Source of the DNA: Conexibacter sp. SYSU D00693
Lineage (GTDB): Bacteria > Actinomycetota > Thermoleophilia > Solirubrobacterales > Solirubrobacteraceae
DNA: 64,000 nt
Assembly: GCF_017084525.1 (NCBI RefSeq)
Contig: NZ_CP070950.1
Location: 248,001 to 312,000 of the forward strand
Direction of reading: 5' to 3'
The notes under the pieces are model-generated. The model saw only the letters and a program-made list of their open reading frames with translations, had not been told where the DNA came from and ran no database searches. Position numbers and translations under genes: made by a program. Positions 18,544 through 26,759 of the stretch are shown piece after piece (within the stretch, counting starts at the first letter, position 1; every line of letters starts with the position of its first letter).

Positions 18544-20001
18544 TTGAAGTTCACCCGCACGACGGCCCTGGCGGCCGCCGTCACCGCCTGCGGCGTCGCC
18601 GTCACCGGCGTCGCCGTGGCCGACAAGGACGGCCGCTCTGCCGAGGTCGTCGCCCAGGCCAAGAAGGAGGACCGCGCCCGCAACGTGATCCTGCTCATCG
18701 GCGACGGCATGGACGAGCGCATCATCACCGCGACGCGCGACTACCAGGTCGGCGCGGACGGCAAGCTGCCCGGGCTCGACGGCTTCCTGCTCACCGGCGA
18801 CAAGACCACGCACTCCGTGGAGGAGGCGCCCCCGAACCTGCCGGACTACGACCCGGACTCCGCCTCCACCGGCACCGCCTGGGCCACGGGCTTCAAGACC
18901 TCCGACGCGCGCATCGACACCGTCCCGGGCGACGACACGCCCTACGGCGATCCGGAGAACCTCTTCGAGCTGGCCGAGCGCAAGGGCCTGCGGACCGGCA
19001 ACGTCACCACGGCCGACGTGACCGACGCGACCCCCGCCGTGCAGATGGCCCACGTCCCGGCGCGCGGCTGCCAGGGCCCGCAGAACATGGCCGCCTGCCC
19101 GACCTACCGCCGCAGCGCCGGCGGCCCCGGCTCCATCTCCGAGCAGTCGATCACCAAGGGCATCGAGGTGATCTTCGGCGGCGGCTCCAGCCGGTACGCG
19201 CAGACGGCCGACGACGGCGAGACGGTCCTCTCGAAGGCCGAGAAGGCGGGCTACCGGGTCCTGCGCACCCGCTCGGACCTCCAGAGCGCGCCGCTGGACA
19301 AGCCGCTGCTCGGCCTGTTCGACAACCAGACCACCAACGGCGGCAACCTCGAGGTCGAGTGGGACGGCATCCCGGCGTCCAACCCGCCCACGGGCCCGGC
19401 CACCGGGCAGGTCTGCAACGAGGCCAACCCCGCCCGGCCGGCGAGCGAGCCGAGCCTGGTGGAGATGGAGCGCAAGGCGCTGCAGGCCCTCACCCGACCG
19501 GGCCGCGGCGCGGAGAAGGGCTTCTTCCTCCAGGTCGAGGGCGCGTCGATCGACAAGCGCGAGCATGCGGCCGAGCCGTGCGAGGCCATCGGCGAGACGG
19601 TCGCCTTCGACCGCGCGGTCAAGCTGGCGCTCGACTTCGCCAAGGAGCGTGGCGACACGCTGGTGGTGGTCACCGGCGACCACGCGCACTCGACGCAGAT
19701 CGTCCAGGCGGGCACGAACCCGCCCGGCTGCTCGAGCCGGCTGCGCACGAAGGAGGACGCGGTGCTGCAGCTCAACTTCGCCACCAGCACGCCGTGCCCG
19801 AACCCGAGCACGGGCGCTGCCGGGGCGTCGCAGCAGCACGAGGGCTCCGAGGTCCGGGTCGTGGCCTACGGGCCGTCGGCCGGCGAGTTCGTCGGCCTGA
19901 CCGACGACACGGACCACTTCGACATCTTCCGCGACGCGCTGGACCTCCCGGCGCAGGGCCGCACCAAGGCCCCCGCGGGGACGCCGAACCCGTCCCGCTA
20001 G
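18544..20001 (+). CDS. phoA: secreted alkaline phosphatase (PhoA superfamily)
   Basis: 485 residues with a signal peptide (FTRTTALAAAVTACGVAVTGVAVA, about 2-27). Catalytic features of PhoA are present: VILLIGDGMD (metal Asp), nucleophile serine in DSASTGTAWATG, TADVTDATPA, metal-site EGASIDKREHAAEP and GDHAHSTQI, and a C-terminal HFDIF. It releases phosphate from organic esters outside the cell, needing zinc and magnesium. Start TTG 18544 is set by the ribosome site. A PHO-box-like repeat upstream and the nearby pit operon suggest phosphate-starvation control. Confidence 0.93.
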   Translation: MKFTRTTALAAAVTACGVAVTGVAVADKDGRSAEVVAQAKKEDRARNVILLIGDGMDERIITATRDYQVGADGKLPGLDGFLLTGDKTTHSVEEAPPNLPDYDPDSASTGTAWATGFKTSDARIDTVPGDDTPYGDPENLFELAERKGLRTGNVTTADVTDATPAVQMAHVPARGCQGPQNMAACPTYRRSAGGPGSISEQSITKGIEVIFGGGSSRYAQTADDGETVLSKAEKAGYRVLRTRSDLQSAPLDKPLLGLFDNQTTNGGNLEVEWDGIPASNPPTGPATGQVCNEANPARPASEPSLVEMERKALQALTRPGRGAEKGFFLQVEGASIDKREHAAEPCEAIGETVAFDRAVKLALDFAKERGDTLVVVTGDHAHSTQIVQAGTNPPGCSSRLRTKEDAVLQLNFATSTPCPNPSTGAAGASQQHEGSEVRVVAYGPSAGEFVGLTDDTDHFDIFRDALDLPAQGRTKAPAGTPNPSR

Positions 20002-20012
20002 TCCTGGCTGCC

Positions 20013-20041
20013 GGGTGGAAGGTGCCTGGCACCTTCCACCC
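20013..20041. terminator. perfect 14-bp palindromic hairpin between convergent genes
   Basis: GGGTGGAAGGTGCC (20013-20026), one base, then its exact complement (20028-20041). It lies between the stops of phoA (20001) and the F420-type gene (20051). The AAGGTGCC/GGCACCTT core resembles REP-type palindromes seen in many genomes. It may terminate both genes; no T-tract. Confidence 0.7.
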
Positions 20042-20050
20042 CAGGCCGGC

Positions 20051-21046
20051 TCAGACCGGCGTCTTGCGCAGGGCGGGCAGGACCTCGTCGCCGTAGCGGC
20101 GGATCGACCCCAGCGGGTCGTGGTCGCCCATGAGCTGCAGGCAGACGACGGTGGCGCCGAGCTCCTGCATCTGGCGGATGCGCTCGACCTGCTCCCCGGC
20201 GTCCGCGCCGACCATGAAGCCCTCCTTGGCGAACTCCTCGTCGCTCATCTGCGCGTGGGCCTTGGCGGTCATCTCGGCCGGGTCGTGCAGGTCGCGCAGG
20301 TAGACCTCGTCGAGCTGGGTCGCCTTCCACTTGCGGGCGTGCGCGATCGCCTCCTGCTCGTCGTCGGAGAGGTGGAAGCCCGACTGGACGATGATCTCGC
20401 CGACCTCCTTGCCGTGGCGCTCGCAGGCCTCCTTGTAGGCGTCGATGACCTCCGGCGCGCTGTCGGGATCGCCCAGGGTCCACAGGCCGTCGCCGCGCTT
20501 GCCGGCGATCGCCGCCGCCTTCGGGCCGAAGGCCGAGACGTACATCCGGGGGCGCCGGTCGCCCGCGCGGGTGTAGAGCTTGGCCTCCTTGAGCCGGAAC
20601 CAGCCGGCGTCCATCGTCACCGTCTCGCCGTGCCACAGCCGCCAGATCGCGTCGAGGCCCTGGTCGAAGCGCTCGAGCATCTCGCCCGGCTCGGGCCAGT
20701 CGAGGCCCAGCGGCACCTCGTTGAGCGCCTCGCCGGAGCCGACCCCGAGGTAGGGCCGGCCGGGGAACAGCTCCTCGAGCGACATCCAGTACTGCGCGAC
20801 GAAGCCCGGGTGGTAGTGGTGGACGATCGGCGTCACGGCCGTGCCGAACGGGCCGTCGGGCACCTGCGAGGCCATCGCCGGGAGCACCGCCCAGGCGCTG
20901 GTGCCGGCGCCCTCGGGGAACCACGGCGCGAAATGGTCGGAGGTGGCGAGGCCGTCGAAGCCCGCCTTCCCGGCAGCGGTGGCCTGCTCCACCATCTGCG
21001 AGGGCGGGAACTCCTCCGTGGACGCGGCGAACCAGAACTGGGTCAT
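20051..21046 (-). CDS. LLM-class F420-dependent oxidoreductase (luciferase-like)
   Basis: 331 residues, a TIM-barrel flavin/F420 enzyme of the bacterial luciferase-like family. Motifs are FWFAASTEEFPPSQMVEQATAAGKAGFDGLATSDHF, GVGSGEALNEVPLG (phosphate-binding loop), RPRMYVSAFGPKAA and GDGLWTLG. It is close in layout to F420-dependent glucose-6-phosphate dehydrogenase, but the substrate cannot be read from sequence. ATG 21046 was preferred to GTG 21067: it is where family homology starts and is 7 bases after TAGCCG. It implies F420 use by this organism. Confidence 0.85.
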   Translation of the reverse strand: MTQFWFAASTEEFPPSQMVEQATAAGKAGFDGLATSDHFAPWFPEGAGTSAWAVLPAMASQVPDGPFGTAVTPIVHHYHPGFVAQYWMSLEELFPGRPYLGVGSGEALNEVPLGLDWPEPGEMLERFDQGLDAIWRLWHGETVTMDAGWFRLKEAKLYTRAGDRRPRMYVSAFGPKAAAIAGKRGDGLWTLGDPDSAPEVIDAYKEACERHGKEVGEIIVQSGFHLSDDEQEAIAHARKWKATQLDEVYLRDLHDPAEMTAKAHAQMSDEEFAKEGFMVGADAGEQVERIRQMQELGATVVCLQLMGDHDPLGSIRRYGDEVLPALRKTPV

Positions 21047-21151
21047 GCCGTTGCGGCTACCCGCCACGTCGCGCGCGCGTGCGCCGATTCGGCGGCGAAC
21101 CGCGGACGCCCGGGAGGAAGACCGCCGAGGCGCCTAGAATCCCGCCCCGCC

Positions 21152-21520
21152 GTGGTTGCCGCCCACCGCCGTCTCGCGCTGCTCTGCGCCGTCCTCGCGA
21201 CGGGCGCGCTCGGCGTGCCCGCGGCGACCGCGCAGACGATCCCGTCGCCCGAGAGCCTGCCGCCGGTCTCGCAGAGCCCGCAGGTCGACCCGCCGGACGT
21301 CACCGACGACGCACCGCCGCTCGAGCCCGAGGACGAGCCCTCCGACCGGGAGGGCGGCGGCTCGGACGCGGGCGACACGACCAGGACCACCTCCACCGAG
21401 GCGGGCCCCGACCAGCTGCCCGACACGGGCTTCGACGCGTGGGCCGTGGGCCTGCTCGGCGCCACCGTGCTGCTGTCCGGCCTGGGCCTGCGCCTCAAGA
21501 CCGCCCCTGAGCGCTTCTAG
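21152..21520 (+). CDS. small LPXTG-type surface protein
   Basis: 122 residues: signal peptide ([20 protein letters not shown]), an acidic Pro/Ser/Asp-rich stalk, then LPDTG, a hydrophobic helix ([16 protein letters not shown]) and a positive tail (RLKTAPERF). This is the complete sortase sorting signal, so the stalk is expected to be linked to the wall. No adhesive domain is present and no sortase is encoded nearby. GTG 21152 lies 11 bases after TAGAAT (21135-21140). The stop is 4 bases before the presumed tsaE start. Confidence 0.8.
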   Translation: MVAAHRRLALLCAVLATGALGVPAATAQTIPSPESLPPVSQSPQVDPPDVTDDAPPLEPEDEPSDREGGGSDAGDTTRTTSTEAGPDQLPDTGFDAWAVGLLGATVLLSGLGLRLKTAPERF

Positions 21521-21524
21521 CTCC

Positions 21525-21941
21525 CTGACGTCCGCCTCTGCCGCGGAGACCGAGGCCGCCGGCGCCCGGCTGGCGGCCGGCCTCGCGCCGGGCGACGTCG
21601 TGCTGGTCGAGGGGGAGATGGGCGCGGGCAAGACGACGTTCGTGCGCGGGGCAGCGCGCGCGCTGGGCGTCACCGGCCGCGTCACGAGCCCCACCTTCAC
21701 GCTCGGGCGCCGCTACGAGGGCGAGGGCGTCGCCGTCTCGCACCTGGACCTCCACCGCCTCGCGGGCCTCGAGGGGGAGGACCCGGCGCTGCTGGACGAC
21801 TACCTGACGCCCGACGCCGTCGCCTTCGTCGAGTGGCCCGACGTGGCGCGCCCCGAGCTGCCGCGCATCCGCGCCCGCGTGCTGCTCGAGCACGCCGGGG
21901 AGCAGGAGCGGACCATCGTGGTCGAGGACCTCGCCCCGTGA
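21525..21941 (+). CDS. tsaE: tRNA t6A synthesis ATPase TsaE
   Basis: 138 residues. TsaE is the P-loop ATPase partner of TsaB-TsaD in making threonylcarbamoyladenosine-37 in tRNA. Walker A is GEMGAGKTT, followed by [23 protein letters not shown] and VEWPD. No ATG, GTG or TTG lies in frame near the N-terminus; the only candidate is CTG 21525, 4 bases after the LPXTG gene stop, so initiation at CTG (possibly by coupling) is inferred. Its stop overlaps tsaB by 4 bases (GTGA). First gene of the tsaE-tsaB-rimI-tsaD cluster. Confidence 0.88.
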   Translation: MTSASAAETEAAGARLAAGLAPGDVVLVEGEMGAGKTTFVRGAARALGVTGRVTSPTFTLGRRYEGEGVAVSHLDLHRLAGLEGEDPALLDDYLTPDAVAFVEWPDVARPELPRIRARVLLEHAGEQERTIVVEDLAP

Positions 21942-22612
21942 GCGTCCTGCTGGCGCTCGACACCGCGACGCCGTCGACCGTGGTCGGCGTCGCGCGCGAC
22001 GGTGAGCTGGTGGCCGAGCGCCGGCACGACCCCGGGCCGGGCGAGCGCCCCGGCCACGTGCGCGAGCTGCTCCCGCTCGCCGCCGCCGCGCTCGACGAGG
22101 CGGGCCTGGCGTTCGCCGACCTGGACCGCATCGGCGCCGGCGTCGGGCCCGGCACGTTCACCGGCCTGCGCATCGGCGTGGCCACCGCCCGGGCGCTCGC
22201 GCAGGCCGGCGGCGCCGAGCTCGCGGCCGTGTCCACGCTGGAGGCGCTGGCCGTCGCGGCCGGCCCGCACGACGGTCCCGTCCTGGCCTGCCTGGACGCC
22301 CGGCGCGGCGAGCTGTTCGTCGCCGCGTGGGCGGGTGGGGAGCCCGTCCTGGAGCCCGCGGCCTGGCGGCCCGAGCGGCTCGCGGAGCTGCCGTCGGTGG
22401 CGGCCGGCGCGTGGCTGGCCTGCGGGGACGGCGCAGTACGATCACGGGACCGGCTCGAGGCGGTGGGCGCGCTGGTCCCCGACGACGAGGACCCGCGGCA
22501 CGCCGTCGGCGCGGCGGCCCTCTGCCGGCTGGCCGCCACGGCGCCCGCGGTCACGCGCGACGCGCTCGTCCCGGAGTACGTCCGGCCGCCCGACGCCACC
22601 CCGCGCGCGTGA
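21938..22612 (+). CDS. tsaB: tRNA t6A synthesis subunit TsaB
   Basis: 224 residues, an ASKHA-fold, TsaD-like protein without the active metal site. Motifs are [40 protein letters not shown] (the signature), and [13 protein letters not shown]. TsaB dimerises with TsaD and is needed for t6A formation. GTG 21938 overlaps tsaE, and the stop overlaps rimI by 4 bases (GTGA), so all are translationally coupled. Confidence 0.92.
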   Translation: MSVLLALDTATPSTVVGVARDGELVAERRHDPGPGERPGHVRELLPLAAAALDEAGLAFADLDRIGAGVGPGTFTGLRIGVATARALAQAGGAELAAVSTLEALAVAAGPHDGPVLACLDARRGELFVAAWAGGEPVLEPAAWRPERLAELPSVAAGAWLACGDGAVRSRDRLEAVGALVPDDEDPRHAVGAAALCRLAATAPAVTRDALVPEYVRPPDATPRA

Positions 22613-23145
22613 CCGCCGCCCCCCAGGAAGACCCGCCCGCCGCCGCCCCGCTCGAGATCCGGCGGCTCACGTACGCGGACCTCCCGCAGGTCATCGCCAT
22701 CGAGCGCCGCGCGTTCCCGACGCCCTGGTCGCTGGCGATGTTCGTGCTGGAGCTCTCGAAGCCCGCGGGCTGGTGCCTGGCCGCCGAGCGCGACGGGCGC
22801 ATCGTCGGCTACTGCGTGTGCTCGCGCTACGACACCGTCTGGCACGTCATGAACGTCGCGGTCGACCCGACACTGCGCCGTCAGGGCATCGCCGACGCGC
22901 TGCTGCTGGCGCTGTTCGAGCGCGTGCGCGACGTCTCGGCCCGCTACACGCTCGAGGTGCGCCCGTCGAACACCGGGGCCATCCGCCTCTACGAGCGCCA
23001 CGGCTTCGTGGCCGCCGGCACCCGGCGGCGCTACTACCAGGACAACGGGGAGGACGCCCTGATCATGTGGCGCACGCCGGCCACGCTGCGCGGCAGCCTC
23101 GACGACGTCCCCAACGCCGCTCCGCCCGGCCAGCTGCCCCGATGA
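22609..23145 (+). CDS. rimI: ribosomal-protein S18-type N-acetyltransferase (RimI family)
   Basis: 178 residues, GNAT fold. RimI acetylates the N-terminal alanine of S18 or related proteins using acetyl-CoA. Motifs are IERRAFPTPWSLAMF, VMNVAVDPTLRRQGIADALL (CoA-binding R/QxxGxA), LEVRPSNTGAIRLYERHGF and RRRYYQDNGEDALIM. The middle position in tsaE-tsaB-rimI-tsaD is a widely kept arrangement. GTG 22609 overlaps tsaB, and the stop overlaps tsaD (ATGA). A ~20-residue Pro/Ala tail follows the domain. Confidence 0.9.
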   Translation: MTAAPQEDPPAAAPLEIRRLTYADLPQVIAIERRAFPTPWSLAMFVLELSKPAGWCLAAERDGRIVGYCVCSRYDTVWHVMNVAVDPTLRRQGIADALLLALFERVRDVSARYTLEVRPSNTGAIRLYERHGFVAAGTRRRYYQDNGEDALIMWRTPATLRGSLDDVPNAAPPGQLPR

Positions 23146-24137
23146 TCCTCGCGCTCGAGAGCTCGTGCGACGACACCTGCGCCGCGGTCGTGACCCACGA
23201 CGGCGAGCTGCGCGCGAACGTCATCTCCTCCCAGGGCGTGCACGACGCCTACGGCGGCGTCGTCCCCGAGGTCGCCAGCCGCCACCACCTCGAGCTGGCC
23301 AACCTCGTCGTGGAGGACGCCCTGCGCCAGGCCGCCATCACGCTCGACGACGTCTCGCTGGTCGCCGCGACCGCCGGCCCCGGGCTCGTCGGCGCGCTGC
23401 TCGTCGGCCTCAGCACCGCCAAGGGCATCGCCGCCGCGCGCGGGCTGCCGCTGTGCCCCGTCGACCACCTCCAGGGCCATGTCGCCGCGAACTTCCTGCG
23501 CCTGGAGGACCTCCGGCCGCTCGAGCCGCCGTTCCTGTGCCTCATCGCCTCGGGCGGCCACACGTTCCTCGCGCGCGTCGAGGACCACGCGTCCTTCACG
23601 GTGCTCGGGGCGACCCTCGACGACGCCGCGGGTGAGGCGATCGACAAGGGCGCACGGCTGCTCGGGCTGCCCTTCCCCGGCGGGCCGCACCTCGAGCGCC
23701 TCGCCGCGGGCGGCGACCCGCACGCCCACGCGTTCCCGACCGCGGAGAAGGTGGCCGGCCTCGACTTCTCCTTCGCGGGCCTGAAGACGGCGCTGCTGTA
23801 CCGCGTGCGCGACCTGGGGGAGGAGGCCGCGCAGGCGCAGGCGGCCGACCTCGCCGCCTCCTACCAGCGCGCGATCGTCGAGCAGCTCGCCCGCCGCTGC
23901 GAGCGCGCGCTCGAGCAGACCGCCCTGCCCGCGCTGGCGCTGGGTGGCGGGGTCGCGGCCAACGGGCCGCTGCGCGAGCGCCTGGCCGGCCTCGGCGTGC
24001 CGCTGACGGTCCCGCCCCGCGCCCTGTGCACCGACAACGCGGCGATGATCGGCTCGGCCGCCCGGTTCCTGCCCGCCGTGCCGTTCCCCGAGCACCTGGC
24101 GCTCGACGCCTACCCGACGGGGTCCCGGGGGCTGTGA
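23142..24137 (+). CDS. tsaD: tRNA t6A threonylcarbamoyltransferase TsaD
   Basis: 331 residues, normal length. TsaD transfers the threonylcarbamoyl group to A37 of ANN-decoding tRNAs. Motifs are LALESSCDDTCAAVV, GGVVPEVASRHHLE, ATAGPGLVGALLVG, the metal-binding HLQGH, IASGGHTFL, GEAIDKGARLLGLP, DFSFAGLKTAL and ALGGGVAANG. ATG 23142 overlaps the rimI stop. An inverted repeat begins at its stop codon, before the glutaredoxin-like gene. Confidence 0.97.
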   Translation: MILALESSCDDTCAAVVTHDGELRANVISSQGVHDAYGGVVPEVASRHHLELANLVVEDALRQAAITLDDVSLVAATAGPGLVGALLVGLSTAKGIAAARGLPLCPVDHLQGHVAANFLRLEDLRPLEPPFLCLIASGGHTFLARVEDHASFTVLGATLDDAAGEAIDKGARLLGLPFPGGPHLERLAAGGDPHAHAFPTAEKVAGLDFSFAGLKTALLYRVRDLGEEAAQAQAADLAASYQRAIVEQLARRCERALEQTALPALALGGGVAANGPLRERLAGLGVPLTVPPRALCTDNAAMIGSAARFLPAVPFPEHLALDAYPTGSRGL

Positions 24138-24164
24138 TGTCTGTGACCTCTCCTTCGACATCAC
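24134..24164 (+). other. imperfectly spaced inverted repeat between tsaD and the glutaredoxin-like gene
   Basis: GTGATGTC (24134-24141) and GACATCAC (24157-24164) are exact complements around a 15-base loop. It overlaps the tsaD stop and ends 7 bases before the next start. It could be a weak terminator or a dyad operator for the grx-rex genes; it does not match the Rex site (TTGTGA-N6-TCACAA). Confidence 0.35.
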
Positions 24165-24171
24165 CTTCTTG

Positions 24172-24408
24172 GTGACGGCGGTCGTCCTCTACGGCCGTCC
24201 GGGCTGCCACCTCTGCGAGGACGCCGAGGCGCTCCTGCAGGAGCTCGGCATCCCGTTCGAGCGCCGTGACATCGAGGCCGACGACGAGCTCTTCAAGCGC
24301 ATGCTGGAGCGGATCCCCGTGCTCGAGGTGGACGGCGAGGAGCGCCTCGAGCTGGTCTTCGGAGCGCAGGAGGTCCGCGCCGTGACCGGTACGCTGCGGT
24401 CCACATGA
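24172..24408 (+). CDS. glutaredoxin-like thioredoxin-fold protein
   Basis: 78 residues with a thioredoxin fold: VVLYGRPGCHLCEDAEALLQELG (CxxC redox pair), ERRDIEADDELFKRMLERIPVLEVDGEE (cis-Pro region IPVL). It is of the short DUF836/glutaredoxin-like type. Start GTG 24172 is preferred to TTG 24169. The stop overlaps rex ATG (ATGA), linking a small redox protein to the NADH-sensing repressor. Confidence 0.8.
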   Translation: MTAVVLYGRPGCHLCEDAEALLQELGIPFERRDIEADDELFKRMLERIPVLEVDGEERLELVFGAQEVRAVTGTLRST

Positions 24409-25046
24409 GCGTGAACGGCGCCGCCACCCCAGAACGCCTCTCGCTGGGCGTCGCGGCCCGTCTGTCGCGGTACCTGCAGGTCCTGACGCAGGCCAAGAAG
24501 ATGGGCAAGGAGACGATCTCCTCCCAGGAGCTCAGCGACTACACGCACGTGAACTCCACCCAGATCCGTCGCGACCTCAGCGGGTTCGGGAAGTTCGGCA
24601 AGCGCGGTGTCGGCTACAACGTCGACGGCCTGCTCACGCAGATCCGCGGGATCCTGCGCACCGCCGGCCAGCACAACATCGCCCTGTTCGGCGCGGGCCA
24701 CCTGGGCCGCGCCATCGCCTCCTCGGACATCTTCGCCGACCACGGCTTCCGCGTCGTGGCGATCTTCGACGCCGACCCGAAGAAGGTCGGCCGCGAGGTC
24801 GGCGGCCAGCACGTCCGCCACGTCGACGAGCTGCGCAACGTCGTCGAGGAGGAGGACATCGTCGTCGGGGTCCTCGCCGTCCCGGGCGCGGCGGCCCAGG
24901 CGCTGGCCGACGACCTGGTCGAGGCGGGCGTCAAGATCATCTTCAACTACTCCGAGACGCTCCTGCGCGTCCCGCCCGAGGTCACGGTCCACACGTCGTC
25001 GCCCGCCGTGGACCTGCTCTACGCGCTGTACTTCTACCTCACGTGA
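24405..25046 (+). CDS. rex: redox-sensing transcriptional repressor Rex
   Basis: 213 residues, typical Rex. N-terminal winged helix (about 15-85; SRYLQVLTQ, TISSQELSDYTHVNSTQIRRDLSGFGKFGKRGVGY), then a Rossmann domain (IALFGAGHLGRAIASS; AIFDADPKKVG) and the C-terminal swapped helix region (PAVDLLYALYFYLT). Rex senses NADH/NAD+ and represses respiratory and fermentation genes under aerobic, low-NADH conditions. ATG 24405 overlaps the glutaredoxin-like gene and lies 9 bases after TACGCT; the stop overlaps the next gene by 4 bases. Confidence 0.96.
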   Translation: MSVNGAATPERLSLGVAARLSRYLQVLTQAKKMGKETISSQELSDYTHVNSTQIRRDLSGFGKFGKRGVGYNVDGLLTQIRGILRTAGQHNIALFGAGHLGRAIASSDIFADHGFRVVAIFDADPKKVGREVGGQHVRHVDELRNVVEEEDIVVGVLAVPGAAAQALADDLVEAGVKIIFNYSETLLRVPPEVTVHTSSPAVDLLYALYFYLT

Positions 25047-26182
25047 TCGACCTCGACGCCGCCGAGGAGGTCTTCGCCGCCTCCACCGACGGCACCGTGG
25101 GCCTCGAGGAGGAGTTCGCCCTCCTCGACCCGAAGGTGCTCGACCTCGTCCCGCGCTTCGAGGAGCTGCGCGACAGCGCGACGGGCCTCCTGGCGGAGTC
25201 TATCTCCGGGGAGCTCATCTCGAGCGAGATCGAGATCCGCTCGGGCCGCGGCGAGGACGTCCACGACGCGCTGAGCCGCCAGCGCGAGGCCCGCAAGGAG
25301 CTCTTCGCCCACGCCACGGCGCACGGCGTCGCGCTCGGGGCCACCGGGACGCACCCGTGGGCCGACTACCGCGAGCAGCCCAACATCGACACCGAGCACT
25401 ACCGCCGGGTCGTCGAGGGCCTCCAGTACGTCGCCCGGCGCAACAACACCTTCTCGCTGCACGTCCACGTCGGCGTGCGCGACCTCGACCGGGCGGTGCG
25501 GGTCTGCGACCGGCTGCGGGCGGTGCTGCCCCAGCTGCTGGCGATCAGCGCCAACTCGCCCTACCTGGACGCCCGCGACGCCGGCCTGCACTCCGCGCGC
25601 ACCCAGGCCTTCACCCGGACCTTCCCGCGCTGCGGGATCCCCGACGCCTACGGCTCCTGGCGCGCCTACCGCGAGTACCTCGAGCTGCTCATCGCGACCG
25701 GCGGCATCGTCGAGTACACCCAGGTCTGGTGGTCCGTGCGCCCCCACATCGCCTTCGGGACGGTGGAGGTGCGCATCTGCGACGCCCAGTCCACCGCCCA
25801 GGAGTCCGACGGCCTGGCGCAGCTCATCGTCGCCTGCGTCCTGCAGGCCGCGCGCGACCTCGACGAGGGCCGGCCCGCGCCCGACCTGCCCGGCCGGCTG
25901 CTGGAGGAGAACCTCTGGCGCGCGATCCGCCACGGCCAGGACGGCGACCTGCTCGACCTCGAGCGCCTCGGCGAGTGCGTGCCGGCCGCCGCGGCGGCCG
26001 AGCGGCTGCTGGCCTGGACCGCCCCCGTGCGCGCCGAGGCCGGCATCGAGCCGGTGCTGCCCGAGCTCAACGGCGCCCAGCGCCAGCGCCGGGCGATCGC
26101 GGCCGGGACGCCGATGGACGAGGTCTTCCGTACCGTGGTGCAGGAGACGGCCGACACCTACGCGACAGGAGTGCCCGCATGA
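25043..26182 (+). CDS. YbdK-type carboxylate-amine ligase (GCS2 family)
   Basis: 379 residues of the glutamate-cysteine ligase 2 fold. Motifs are VGLEEEFALLDP, GELISSEIEIRSG, ATGTHPWADYREQ, NNTFSLHVHVGV, ISANSPYLD, RTFPRCGIPDAYGSW and RPHIAFGTVEVRICDAQST. Family members ligate an amino acid carboxylate to an amine using ATP; some make gamma-glutamylcysteine, but the activity here is not known. GTG 25043 overlaps rex (GTGA) and the stop overlaps the DUF1844 gene, so it belongs to the same transcript as rex. Confidence 0.88.
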   Translation: MIDLDAAEEVFAASTDGTVGLEEEFALLDPKVLDLVPRFEELRDSATGLLAESISGELISSEIEIRSGRGEDVHDALSRQREARKELFAHATAHGVALGATGTHPWADYREQPNIDTEHYRRVVEGLQYVARRNNTFSLHVHVGVRDLDRAVRVCDRLRAVLPQLLAISANSPYLDARDAGLHSARTQAFTRTFPRCGIPDAYGSWRAYREYLELLIATGGIVEYTQVWWSVRPHIAFGTVEVRICDAQSTAQESDGLAQLIVACVLQAARDLDEGRPAPDLPGRLLEENLWRAIRHGQDGDLLDLERLGECVPAAAAAERLLAWTAPVRAEAGIEPVLPELNGAQRQRRAIAAGTPMDEVFRTVVQETADTYATGVPA

Positions 26183-26610
26183 GCTTCCAGCAGGGAGACC
26201 GCCCGCCCACCGAGGAGGAGCTGCGCGCCGCCTACGAGCAGCAGGTCAAGCAGCTGCGCGTCGACGACCTGCTGCTCGAGACCGTCGTGTCGCTCGTGAA
26301 CCTCGGCGGCCGCAAGGCCGGCCTGGCCCCCGGGACCGAGGACGAGCGCGACCTCGACCAGGTCAAGCTCGCCATCGACGCCGTCAGCGCGGTGCTGCCG
26401 CTCGTCGAGGACCGCCTGGGTCCCGACGCCCAGCGGGTGCGCGACGTCGTCTCGCAGCTGCAGATGGCCTGGGTGCAGGAGACCGGAGGCGCGGGCGCTG
26501 CGCCCGAGGGCCAGGGCGAGCCCCCGGCCCAGGGACCCGCCGGGCCGGCGCCGCAGCAGCCGCCCCAGCGCCCGCCCTCGAGCGGGCGTCTCTGGGTGCC
26601 GGGCCAGTAG
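26179..26610 (+). CDS. DUF1844-like small acidic protein
   Basis: 143 residues. The first ~95 residues match the DUF1844 pattern of short helical proteins (VDDLLLETVVSLVNLGGRKAGL, DLDQVKLAIDAVSAVLPLVEDRLG, VRDVVSQLQMAWV). The rest is a Pro/Gln/Gly-rich disordered tail ending RLWVPGQ. Function is unknown. ATG 26179 overlaps the stop of the YbdK-type gene. It ends the tsaE-to-DUF1844 run of co-directed genes. Confidence 0.7.
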   Translation: MSFQQGDRPPTEEELRAAYEQQVKQLRVDDLLLETVVSLVNLGGRKAGLAPGTEDERDLDQVKLAIDAVSAVLPLVEDRLGPDAQRVRDVVSQLQMAWVQETGGAGAAPEGQGEPPAQGPAGPAPQQPPQRPPSSGRLWVPGQ

Positions 26611-26648
26611 CGGTCCGGGGCGCGGGCGTCCGACGCGACCCCGCGCCC

Positions 26649-26679
26649 TTGCATCTGCCTCCGGTCGTGCGGTTAGAGT
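26649..26679 (+). promoter_or_regulatory. probable hppA promoter
   Basis: TTGCAT (26649-26654) and TAGAGT (26674-26679) with a 19-base spacer precede a leader of about 75 bases. Nothing else is recognisable in the 149 bases between the DUF1844 gene and hppA. Confidence 0.4.
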
Positions 26680-26759
26680 CGCCCCGACCGTCATAGAGGC
26701 GATCCGCACGAAGGACCTCATCCTGGTGCGGTGGTCCCGCGCCCACCAGAGAGGTTCCC

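Noticed and set aside
24134-24164. Rex operator before the grx-rex genes
   Set aside because: The dyad is GTGATGTC/GACATCAC with a 15-base loop; it does not fit TTGTGA-N6-TCACAA.
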